From NCBI GenBank assembly GCA_965246835.1, contig CBDFFQ010000001.1, positions 2,666,001 to 2,730,000 of the forward strand: a stretch of DNA of 64,000 nucleotides, in the 5' to 3' direction. The first letter of the stretch is position 1; each line of letters begins with the position of its first letter. Of this stretch, positions 9,204-16,011 are shown one piece after another. Made by a program: the position numbers and the translations under genes. The notes beneath the pieces are model-generated. The model was not told where the DNA came from and searched no databases. It saw only the letters and a program-made list of their open reading frames with translations. The DNA is from JANPPS01 sp965246835. Its GTDB lineage: Bacteria; Pseudomonadota; Alphaproteobacteria; Acetobacterales; Acetobacteraceae.

Positions 9204-9550
9204 CTGATCTTCCTACCGAACGCGCAGTATGATGATATCGGATAGAGACTACGAAAATTTCCGAATGGTACTAAGAGAAAGAGGTTTTTACCGGGATAGC
9301 CAAGACAAATTTTCGTCATAAGGGGCTTGCACCTGTTCGGCAGGCTCTGTTATCGTTTCATTGTCGTCTAGCGACGCCCCGCCAGTGGAAATTTCGGTCA
9401 TCCAACTTTACAATCCGAGTTAGATGGCAGGCAATCCGCTCAGCGATTGCGATTGCCCGGCGCGGCCCGGTATCGGTGGATGGGGAGTCGGCCGAAACGA
9501 TCGGTCCAACGGCCCCCCGTGGCATGGTCCAGGCTTACGCGCATGAAACA
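9204..9550. other. Intergenic stretch upstream of the tungstate transporter
   Basis: About 350 bases. The first half is AT-rich and contains a possible 30-residue reading frame on the plus strand at 9229-9321 (MMISDRDYENFRMVLRERGF...), which I cannot support as a gene. Composition returns to the genome norm at about 9430. No molybdate/tungstate riboswitch-like structure was recognised. The promoter of the fused transporter gene should lie here. Confidence 0.35.
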
Positions 9551-11029
9551 ATGACGGCGGTAGAGGAGGCACTCGGCCTGCTGCTTCAGCCGGACCCGGC
9601 GTTCGTCCGCGTTGTCCTGCTCTCGCTCGGCGTCAGCCTTACGGCGGCGGGCCTCGGCGGCGTGTTGGGGCTGCCGCTCGGCGCGCTTTTGGCATTGTCG
9701 CGCTTTCCGGGGCGCTCCGCGATCATCGTGGCAGCGAATGCTTTATTGGGATTGCCGCCAGTGGTGGTGGGGCTCGGGCTGTATCTGCTGCTTTCGCGCG
9801 CCGGGCCTTTGGGCGGGCTGGGGTTGCTGTTCACGCCCGGGGCCATGATCGCGGCGCAGTTCCTGCTGGCGCTGCCGATCGTGGTGGCGCTCAGCCATCG
9901 CGCGATGGACGGGGTGTGGCGCGAGTTCGGGGATGAGCTGCAGGTTGCCGGCGCCCGGCGCTGGCGGTCCGTCGCCATGGTGCTGGCGATCGGGCGGCGG
10001 GATGGGATGACGGCCGTTTTAGCGGGGTTCGGCCGTTGTTTATCGGAGGTCGGCGCCATCCTGATGGTGGGTGGCAATATCGCGGGGCATACGCGGACCA
10101 TGACGACGTCGATTACGCTGGAAACCAGCCAAGGTCATTTCGCGGTGGCGCTGGCGTTGGGCGCCGTGCTGCTGAGTATCAGCCTGGTGGTGAGCGGCAG
10201 CGCGTTCTGGCTGGAACGCCGGGCCCGGCGGCTCGTGCTGGCGGCACTGATCGGCCTCGCAGTGCTGCCCGGCGCGGCGCGTGCGGAAACCCTCGTGCTG
10301 GCCTCCACCACCTCGGTCGAGAATAGCGGCCTGCTGGCCCGCATCCTCCCGGCGTTCACGGCCACGAGCGGGATCGAGGTCAAGGTGGTGGCGCTCGGCA
10401 CCGGTCAGGCGCTGGCGCTGGCGGCGCGGGGCGATGCGGATCTGGTGCTGGTGCACGATCCCGAGGCGGAGGCAGCCTTCATGGCTGGGGGCCACGGCCT
10501 CACGCGCACGGAGATCGCCTGGAACGATTTTCTCATAGTCGGCCCCGCAACTGACCCGGCGGCGATTGGCGGCATGAAGGACACCGTCGCGGCCCTGACC
10601 CGCATTGCCGGGGCCGGTGCGCCGTTCGTATCCCGGGGGGACCGGAGCGGCACGCATGCGCTGGAGCTGCGCCTGTGGCGGGAGGCCGGGATCGCGCCGG
10701 CCGGGGCCTGGTATCGCGATATCGGCGGCGGCATGGGCGCGGCGCTGAACGCGGCGGCGGCGATGGAGGCCTACACATTGACCGACCGCGGCACCTGGCT
10801 CGGCTATGGCGGACAGGAGAGGTTGCGCCCGGTGGTGGAGGGGGACCGCCGGCTGCTGAACCGCTACGACGTCATCCTGCTCGACCCCGCGCGCCATCCA
10901 CAGGCGAAACACGAGGCTGCGCGGCGGCTGGCGGAGTGGCTGGGCTCGGCGGCGGGGCAGGAGGCCATTGCGATTTATCGGATCGGCGGACAGGTGCTGT
11001 TCCACCCCGTGGCCGAGCCCAAACCGTAG
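9551..11029 (+). CDS. Fused tungstate ABC permease and substrate-binding protein (TupB-TupA)
   Basis: About 492 residues from the ATG at 9551 (MTAVEEALGLLLQPD); upstream starts at 9476 (GTG) and 9524 are possible and none has a clear Shine-Dalgarno. Residues 1-226 are a TupB/WtpB-like permease with several membrane helices and the EVGAILMVGGNIAGHTRTM coupling region. A basic RRARR then leads into LVLAALIGLAVLPGAARA, which looks like a complete signal peptide. Residues about 246-492 are a TupA-like tungstate-binding protein (LVLASTTSVENSGLL, ALGTGQAL, RGDRSGTH). In most bacteria these are separate genes with an ATPase, tupC; no ATPase gene is nearby. The protein may stay fused or be cleaved after ARA. 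Confidence 0.85.
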   Translation: MTAVEEALGLLLQPDPAFVRVVLLSLGVSLTAAGLGGVLGLPLGALLALSRFPGRSAIIVAANALLGLPPVVVGLGLYLLLSRAGPLGGLGLLFTPGAMIAAQFLLALPIVVALSHRAMDGVWREFGDELQVAGARRWRSVAMVLAIGRRDGMTAVLAGFGRCLSEVGAILMVGGNIAGHTRTMTTSITLETSQGHFAVALALGAVLLSISLVVSGSAFWLERRARRLVLAALIGLAVLPGAARAETLVLASTTSVENSGLLARILPAFTATSGIEVKVVALGTGQALALAARGDADLVLVHDPEAEAAFMAGGHGLTRTEIAWNDFLIVGPATDPAAIGGMKDTVAALTRIAGAGAPFVSRGDRSGTHALELRLWREAGIAPAGAWYRDIGGGMGAALNAAAAMEAYTLTDRGTWLGYGGQERLRPVVEGDRRLLNRYDVILLDPARHPQAKHEAARRLAEWLGSAAGQEAIAIYRIGGQVLFHPVAEPKP

Positions 11030-11090
11030 CCCGAACGAACGGGTAGGATGGGTGCACCCATCCCGTGCGCGAACTCCATTGCCGGGCACA

Positions 11091-12164
11091 TCAATCCCCG
11101 CCCAACCCGGCCCCTTCCGGGAAAAACAGCTCTTCGATCGACGCCGGCGCCTGCCGGATCGTGCCGACCTTCGCCATGAACAGCGCCGTCGCCATCACCT
11201 TCGAGGGGCGCAATGTGTAGGCGTAGTCGCGGTCGGCGATCATGCCCAATATGTCCGCCTCCGTGCTGCGCCGGTCCCCGCTCATTTGCAAATAGAGCCG
11301 GGCGGCGGCGGGCTTGTCGGCGTTGATGCGCTCAATCGCCTCCGCCATGCCCTGGTAGAATGCGCGGAACACGATCGGGTTCGCGTCGCGGAACTTGGTG
11401 CTGGCCAACAAGACCAGCGCGGTCGCCGGGCCACCCAGGATCTCGTAGTTGGTGGTGATCAGGCGGACGCCCGGGACCTTCATCTCCTGCTCGTAAAACG
11501 GGGAGGAGCTGAAATGCGCCGTGACGCCGGCATTGCCGCTCGATAGCGCCGCGACGGCATCGGGGTGCGAGAGCGAGATCGTGAGCGGGTCGAGCCGGGC
11601 CCACTCCGCATCGCCATAGGCCTGTGCGGCCGCCATCTGCAGCATGATCGCCTGCGTGCTGATCTTGGCGGAGGGAACGGCGATCTTGTCGGACTCCGTG
11701 AAGTCCCGGATCGTGCGCACCGCCGGGTTGCGGGTGATGAGATACAGCGGGTAGGTCGTGATGGCGCTCACGGCCTTCACGCCCACGTTGCGGCGGGTGC
11801 GGTCCCACAGCGTGATCAGCGAAGGCGCGCCCTGGGCCGCGAACTGCACGGCGCCCGAGACCAGGCCATCGTTCATCACCGACGGCCCGGCGACTTGCAC
11901 GTAGTTGACCTTCAGCCCGGCAATCCCCGCCGCAGCGGCGTATTTCTCCGCCAGCCGCTCCTGCTGCATCACCAAGAGCGGCAGGATCGCCACGCCATAT
12001 TGCTCGGCGACCACGATCTCGGTCATTTCGGCACGGACAGGGAGCGCCACAAGCATCGTCATCGCGAGCGCAGCGAAGCGATCCAGGGGCCTCCGGACAC
12101 GGCCTGTCGCCCCTGGATTGCCGCGCCGCCAAGGGGCGGCTCGCAATGACGGTGGTGGTGTCAT
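11091..12164 (-). CDS. NMT1/TauA-like ABC substrate-binding protein with repeat-encoded leader
   Basis: 357 residues; the mature part begins near EMTEIVVAEQYGVAILPLL and resembles periplasmic binding proteins for nitrate, sulfonate, taurine or thiamine-precursor uptake (APSLITLW, DKIAVPSAKISTQAIML). The ATG at 12164 overlaps the stop of the preceding gene (ATGA), so this start is coupled. The first 35 or so codons, including the hydrophobic core RFAALAMTMLVALPVRA, lie in an interspersed palindromic repeat (12057-12152). The gene therefore appears to use a repeat as its export signal. It is last in an operon with AtuA-type genes; the ligand may relate to that pathway, but no permease or ATPase is nearby. 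Confidence 0.85.
   Translation of the reverse strand: MTPPPSLRAAPWRRGNPGATGRVRRPLDRFAALAMTMLVALPVRAEMTEIVVAEQYGVAILPLLVMQQERLAEKYAAAAGIAGLKVNYVQVAGPSVMNDGLVSGAVQFAAQGAPSLITLWDRTRRNVGVKAVSAITTYPLYLITRNPAVRTIRDFTESDKIAVPSAKISTQAIMLQMAAAQAYGDAEWARLDPLTISLSHPDAVAALSSGNAGVTAHFSSSPFYEQEMKVPGVRLITTNYEILGGPATALVLLASTKFRDANPIVFRAFYQGMAEAIERINADKPAAARLYLQMSGDRRSTEADILGMIADRDYAYTLRPSKVMATALFMAKVGTIRQAPASIEELFFPEGAGLGGD
12057..12152. repeat. Interspersed palindromic repeat inside a coding sequence
   Basis: About 96 bases bounded by GTCATCGCGAGCGCAGCGAAG on one side and GCTCGCAATGAC on the other, with inner arms ATCCAGGGGCxxCCGGA and CCCCTGGATTG that pair with each other. This is the widespread alphaproteobacterial small palindromic element. 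Shorter relatives occur at 49202-49267 and 55832-55881. Here the element overlaps the 5' end of the substrate-binding protein gene. Confidence 0.75.
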
Positions 12165-12511
12165 GGCTCACTCCGTAAAAATGGCAGCCGCGCCAGGAGG
12201 GCAGGAGGCACGTCGATCTCGAGGCCCAGCACGCGAAAGGACTGCGTCTTGCCGTGGATGTCGAGACCGAGGCTGCTGTTGACCCCGCCCTCCAGCACCT
12301 CGTCGATCACGAAGTTCAATGCATGCAGCAGCGGCAGCTCATACCGCACCACCCCCGTGGCGCCGCGATGGTGGAACAGCGCGTGCACCCGCTCGGCCGT
12401 CACCTGCGCCAGCAGGGGCCACAGCTCGGGATGGTAGGCGACCACGCTGACATTCAGCCGGTTACCCTTGTCTCCGGCGCGGGCGTGCGCGATCTCGTGC
12501 AGGAGAGTCAT
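12161..12511 (-). CDS. AtuA C-terminal-like protein
   Basis: 116 residues from the ATG at 12511, overlapping the stop of the AtuA-family gene (ATGA). The motif HARAGDKGNRLNVSVV near the N terminus is the hallmark of the AtuA C-terminal domain, which in some species is fused to the larger domain. Here the two parts are separate genes. The protein probably acts with the 450-residue product next to it. Its own stop overlaps the start of the binding-protein gene. Confidence 0.88.
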   Translation of the reverse strand: MTLLHEIAHARAGDKGNRLNVSVVAYHPELWPLLAQVTAERVHALFHHRGATGVVRYELPLLHALNFVIDEVLEGGVNSSLGLDIHGKTQSFRVLGLEIDVPPALLARLPFLRSEP

Positions 12512-13860
12512 GCCCACACCACGGCCGGGCTGACCAGGTTGCGCGGCACGAGGTAAGAAACGGTCCGCACCCGGGCCCGCATTTGGGATCGCATCCCACC
12601 GCCGCCTGCGGGGCCACAGCACAGCAGGGCCAGCACTTCTTGCAGCGCGGCGTCCACGGACGCGCGGTCCTGGCCCGAGACGGCGAGGCGCATGCGAAAC
12701 TCAGGCCCGTCCGCAGCCTCCGCCGCCAGCGCGCCGCCATCGTCGTCGAACGCGCTGGTGGCGCCGATCAGGTCCAGGCGATGACGGAGGTCGATGCCGC
12801 GGATCGCCAGCCGCTCCCGGATCACGGACGCCGCCAGGCGCGCCCGCGCCCGTGCGTTCGGCCCGGCATAGCCGATCTCCGCCTCCCCGATCCAATCGCC
12901 CTCGAACGACACCGTAGCCTTCAGGCTGGGCGGCGCCGGATGGCCGCGGGCGCCGCTGATGCGGATGCGGTCTGGCCCGGCATCCTCGAGCGTCACCCCG
13001 GTCACATCGAGCGTCACATCCGGCGTCAGATACGCGGCGGGGTCGTGCATCTCATAGAGGATCTGCTCCGTCACGGTGCGGCGCGTGACGCAGCCGCCTG
13101 TGCCGGCCGCCTTGGTCAGCACGAAGCCGCCATCCGCCTGGACTTCGGCAATGGGAAAACCGATGCGGGCGGGGTCCGGCACGTCTTTCCAGCCGGGGTC
13201 CGCGAAATAGCCGCCGGTGACCTGCGCCCCGCATTCCAGCAGGTGGCCGACCAGCGTGCCGGCCGCGAGCAGGTCCCACTCCGTCTCACCCCAGCCGAAA
13301 TGCGCGATCAGCGGACCGAGCGCCAGCGCCGGGTCGGCGACGCGGCCGGTGACGACCACCTGCGCCCCCGCGAGCAGCGCGTCCGCGATCGGGCGGGCGC
13401 CGAGATAGACGTTGGCGGCGATCAACCCCTCCGTCCCGCGCGCCAGTCCGGCATCGCCTTCCCAGACCGACAGCGCGTCCAGATCGACATGCGCCGTCAC
13501 GTCATCACCCTCGATCACCGCCACGCGCAGCCCCGATATCCCGGCCTCGATCGCGATGGCCTGGATCAGCCGCGCCGCCGCATGCGGGTTGGCGGCGCCG
13601 AAATTGCCGACGATCGGGATGCCGGCCTCGATGCATTGTTTAAGGATGGGGCGAATGATTTGGTCGAGCAGCGGTTCGTAGCCGTGGGCCGGGTTGCTGC
13701 GCCGGGCGAGGTGGCCGAGGGCCAGGGTGCGTTCGGCCAGGGTCTCGAACATGATGGCGCCGGGCCGTCCGGAGCGAGCGATGGTTTCGACGACCGGCAG
13801 CGCGGCATCGACGCGATCGCCGGAAAAGCCGGCGCCGCAGCCCATGAAGAAGGGAGTCAT
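12508..13860 (-). CDS. Acyclic terpene utilization AtuA-family protein (DUF1446)
   Basis: 450 residues from the ATG at 13860, which overlaps the stop of the DUF6883 gene. The sequence FFMGCGAGFSGDRVDAALPVV, the GNFGAANPHAAARLIQ block and the VTGRVADPALALGPLI block are typical of AtuA/DUF1446 proteins. The name comes from acyclic terpene catabolism in Pseudomonas, but many homologues sit in other carboxylate-degradation clusters and the biochemical activity is not established. No other atu genes (carboxylase, CoA ligase) are visible here, so the pathway is unclear. Confidence 0.9.
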   Translation of the reverse strand: MTPFFMGCGAGFSGDRVDAALPVVETIARSGRPGAIMFETLAERTLALGHLARRSNPAHGYEPLLDQIIRPILKQCIEAGIPIVGNFGAANPHAAARLIQAIAIEAGISGLRVAVIEGDDVTAHVDLDALSVWEGDAGLARGTEGLIAANVYLGARPIADALLAGAQVVVTGRVADPALALGPLIAHFGWGETEWDLLAAGTLVGHLLECGAQVTGGYFADPGWKDVPDPARIGFPIAEVQADGGFVLTKAAGTGGCVTRRTVTEQILYEMHDPAAYLTPDVTLDVTGVTLEDAGPDRIRISGARGHPAPPSLKATVSFEGDWIGEAEIGYAGPNARARARLAASVIRERLAIRGIDLRHRLDLIGATSAFDDDGGALAAEAADGPEFRMRLAVSGQDRASVDAALQEVLALLCCGPAGGGGMRSQMRARVRTVSYLVPRNLVSPAVVWA

Positions 13861-14204
13861 GCCGGGTATGCCGTGACCAGTTTCGGGGGTTGATTGGGGC
13901 GAACCTCCCAGATCGTCTTGATGCACACGCGTGAGCTGTCCGCCATGGTCATGACGCAGCGGACCGCTACGGTTGTGATGGAGAGGCCGCCCGACGTCGT
14001 GTACGTGCGGTTGCTGTGGATCGCATTCTCGACAGGGTGCCGGGCAAGTGCGCGCTCGAGCGCCTCCGGACGGTCCGCCGGGAAGCCCCGTCCGATGAAG
14101 AAACGCGCTTTTGAACCGCCCTGTGGATGGGACATGTTGAGCAGGTAAGCCGTAAGCTTAGCGGGCTGGATCGTCAGCCCCCTCGAAACGTCGAGAAAAC
14201 TCAC
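13857..14204 (-). CDS. DUF6883-family protein, possible BECR-fold RNase
   Basis: 115 residues from the ATG at 14204, overlapping the DUF4926 stop. The pattern (KLTAYLLNMSHPQGGSKARFF, then KTIWEVRPNQPPKLVTAYPA at the C terminus) fits DUF6883. The terminal strand with VTAYP resembles the last strand of barnase-EndoU-colicin-RelE type nucleases, so a toxin-like RNase is possible; that is inference. It pairs with the DUF4926 gene upstream, an arrangement I have seen described for these two families. The downstream start of the AtuA gene overlaps its stop. Confidence 0.7.
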   Translation of the reverse strand: MSFLDVSRGLTIQPAKLTAYLLNMSHPQGGSKARFFIGRGFPADRPEALERALARHPVENAIHSNRTYTTSGGLSITTVAVRCVMTMADSSRVCIKTIWEVRPNQPPKLVTAYPA

Positions 14205-14398
14205 GGAGCCAGGTCGGCCCGGCTCACTGTTGCCAAGCCTTCCGGTTCACTGAATTCGACCTGGAACAGAACGCCACTTTCCAGGACGGACACGATCGTG
14301 CCCTGTGTGCCAGCGGGCACGATCTTGGCGGTATCGAAACCGCTGCCTCTGGCGTCATAGAGAAGCGTTACGGGCCGCTTCAGGATAACGCGGCTCAT
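14201..14398 (-). CDS. DUF4926-family small protein
   Basis: 65 residues from the ATG at 14398 (MSRVILKRPVTLLYDARG); an in-frame ATG at 14461 gives a longer form. The core TAKIVPAGTQGTIVSVLESGVLFQVEFSE looks like an SH3/KOW-type small barrel, as in other DUF4926 members. It is the first gene of the reverse operon and overlaps the DUF6883 gene by ATGA. If DUF6883 is a toxin, this would be the candidate partner or immunity protein; the sequence alone does not show this. Confidence 0.7.
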   Translation of the reverse strand: MSRVILKRPVTLLYDARGSGFDTAKIVPAGTQGTIVSVLESGVLFQVEFSEPEGLATVSRADLAP

Positions 14399-14509
14399 CT
14401 CCGACAATCCGGAGCCTTGCGGTAGTGACCGAGACGATATGTTACGGGCTGGCTCAACCATTGCACCCTCGACCTCCAGCGTCCCCTTCTACCGTGGCAC
14501 GGTTTCGCC

Positions 14510-15274
14510 TTAGCCCCAAACCGGCTTTCGCTTCTCCAAGAACGCGCCGATGCCCTCGGCGGCATCTCGTTCCTGCATGTTCCGCGTCATCACGTCCGCC
14601 GCATACGCATAGGCGTCCGCAAGCAGCATCTCCGCCTGCGCATAGAAGGCGGGCTTGCCGATCGCGACCGTCGCCGGACTTTTGGACGCGATGGTGGCCG
14701 CCAGCGCTCGCACTGCCGCGTCCAGCTCCGCTGCCGGCACCGCGCGGTTGATCAGGCCCAGCGCCACCGCGCGCCCGGCATCCACCATCTCACCTGTAAG
14801 CAGCATCTCCATCGACGCCTTGCGCCCGATCGCGCGGGACAGCGCGACCATGGGCGTGGAGCAGAACAGGCCGATATCGACGCCGGGGGTCGCGAACCGG
14901 GCGGTGTCGGCTGCGACAGCGAGGTCGCAAGTCGCCACCAACTGGCAGCCCGCCGCGGTCGCCACGCCATGCACCGCGGCGATCACGGGCACGCGTAGGC
15001 CGATGATGGCCTGCATCAGGCGAGAGCATTGCGTGAACAGCGCCGCATGCGCCTCCCGCGGCAAGGACCGCAGCTCCCGCAGATCGTGCCCGGCGCAGAA
15101 CGCCGGTCCGGCGCCCCGGATCACCACCACCCGCACCGCCGCATCCGCCGCCACATGCGCCAGTGCCGCTTCCAGCGCCGTCATCAACGCGACCGATAGC
15201 GCATTCCGCTGCTCCGGCCGGTTCAGCGTGAGCCAGGCGACCCCGTCCCGATCCTCTCGCAGCAGCAGGTCCAT
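14510..15274 (-). CDS. Enoyl-CoA hydratase/isomerase family protein
   Basis: 254 residues. Crotonase fold: LTLNRPEQRNALS, the oxyanion-hole segment AFCAGHDLRELRS near residue 60, and HGVATAAGCQLVATCDLAVA near 105. The Glu seen in classical hydratases at the second active-site loop is not obvious (DIGLFCSTPMV), so the protein may be a hydrolase-like or hydratase-like member of another subgroup (ECHDC3-like). It probably acts on an acyl-CoA in fatty-acid or aromatic breakdown. It stands alone, divergent from the DinB gene. Confidence 0.9.
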   Translation of the reverse strand: MDLLLREDRDGVAWLTLNRPEQRNALSVALMTALEAALAHVAADAAVRVVVIRGAGPAFCAGHDLRELRSLPREAHAALFTQCSRLMQAIIGLRVPVIAAVHGVATAAGCQLVATCDLAVAADTARFATPGVDIGLFCSTPMVALSRAIGRKASMEMLLTGEMVDAGRAVALGLINRAVPAAELDAAVRALAATIASKSPATVAIGKPAFYAQAEMLLADAYAYAADVMTRNMQERDAAEGIGAFLEKRKPVWG

Positions 15275-15327
15275 GGCCCTCCCCTCCGGCTCCAGCCTCG
15301 CTATACTCGGGCGAAGGAGACCGCGCC

Positions 15328-15828
15328 ATGATCACGCTCGACTACCCGCTCGCGATGAGCGCCTACAATGCCGAGATGAACCGCCGCCTCTATGCCGCGG
15401 CCGGGCGACTTTCGGATGCGGAGCGGAGGGTCTCGCATGGTGCGTTCTGGGAATCGATCCACGGCACGCTCAACCACCTGCTATGGGCGGACCGGGTGTG
15501 GATGTCCCGCTTCGATGGCTGGGAGCGTCCGAAGGAGAGCATGGCGGAAAGTGCGGGCATGGTCGTGAATTTTGCCGACCTGACGCAGGCCCGGGTGGAC
15601 ACCGATGCGCGCCTCATGGAATGGGCGGGCAAGATCGACGCGGCGTGGCTGGCGGAGGATCAGACCTGGTTCAGTGGTGCTGCCCAGCGGGAGGTCCGGC
15701 GCCCGCGGACGTTGCTGCTGACGCATTTGTTCAACCATCAAACGCACCATCGCGGCCAGGTCCACGCGATGCTGACCGCGGCGGGGCAGGAAACGGGCGA
15801 TACGGATTTGTGGGCGATCGCCGGTTAG
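15328..15828 (+). CDS. DinB-family metal-binding protein
   Basis: 166 residues, with GAAGGAGA upstream of the ATG at 15328. Four-helix DinB/YfiT-like protein: the His in TLNHLLWAD and the pair in HLFNHQTHHRGQ supply the three-His metal site of this family. Members bind a divalent metal; some are thiol transferases (bacillithiol or mycothiol type), but most have no known substrate. The 3' end nearly touches the convergent 44-residue gene. Confidence 0.9.
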   Translation: MITLDYPLAMSAYNAEMNRRLYAAAGRLSDAERRVSHGAFWESIHGTLNHLLWADRVWMSRFDGWERPKESMAESAGMVVNFADLTQARVDTDARLMEWAGKIDAAWLAEDQTWFSGAAQREVRRPRTLLLTHLFNHQTHHRGQVHAMLTAAGQETGDTDLWAIAG

Positions 15829-15959
15829 GCCGGAACGGACTCGCGCTCCATCAGCTCGTCCAGCAGGCGCCAGACGCGGCCGGGCTGCATCGGGACCTCG
15901 GGGTCATTCAGCAGCCGTTCGAGTTCCGCCAGCTTCGCGCCTTCGTCAGACCGGTCCAT
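15825..15959 (-). CDS. Tiny conserved-looking protein (44 residues)
   Basis: Too short for most gene callers. The reverse strand has AGGAGG four bases before the ATG at 15959 and reads MDRSDEGAKLAELERLLNDP...VWRLLDELMERESVPA to a TAA at 15825. The strong ribosome site and the amphipathic Leu/Glu/Arg pattern argue that it is translated. The motif LNDPEVPMQPGRVWRLLDE looks like a conserved small-protein core, but I cannot name the family. Its stop overlaps the DinB stop region on the other strand. Confidence 0.6.
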   Translation of the reverse strand: MDRSDEGAKLAELERLLNDPEVPMQPGRVWRLLDELMERESVPA

Positions 15960-16011
15960 CATGCCTCCTGAGCCCATCAGGGATCATGAACGTGGCAAGC
16001 CTATGACGGTT

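Noticed and set aside
9229..9321. 30-residue frame in the AT-rich island
   Set aside because: No ribosome site and only 25 bases from a divergent gene start; cannot be separated from chance.
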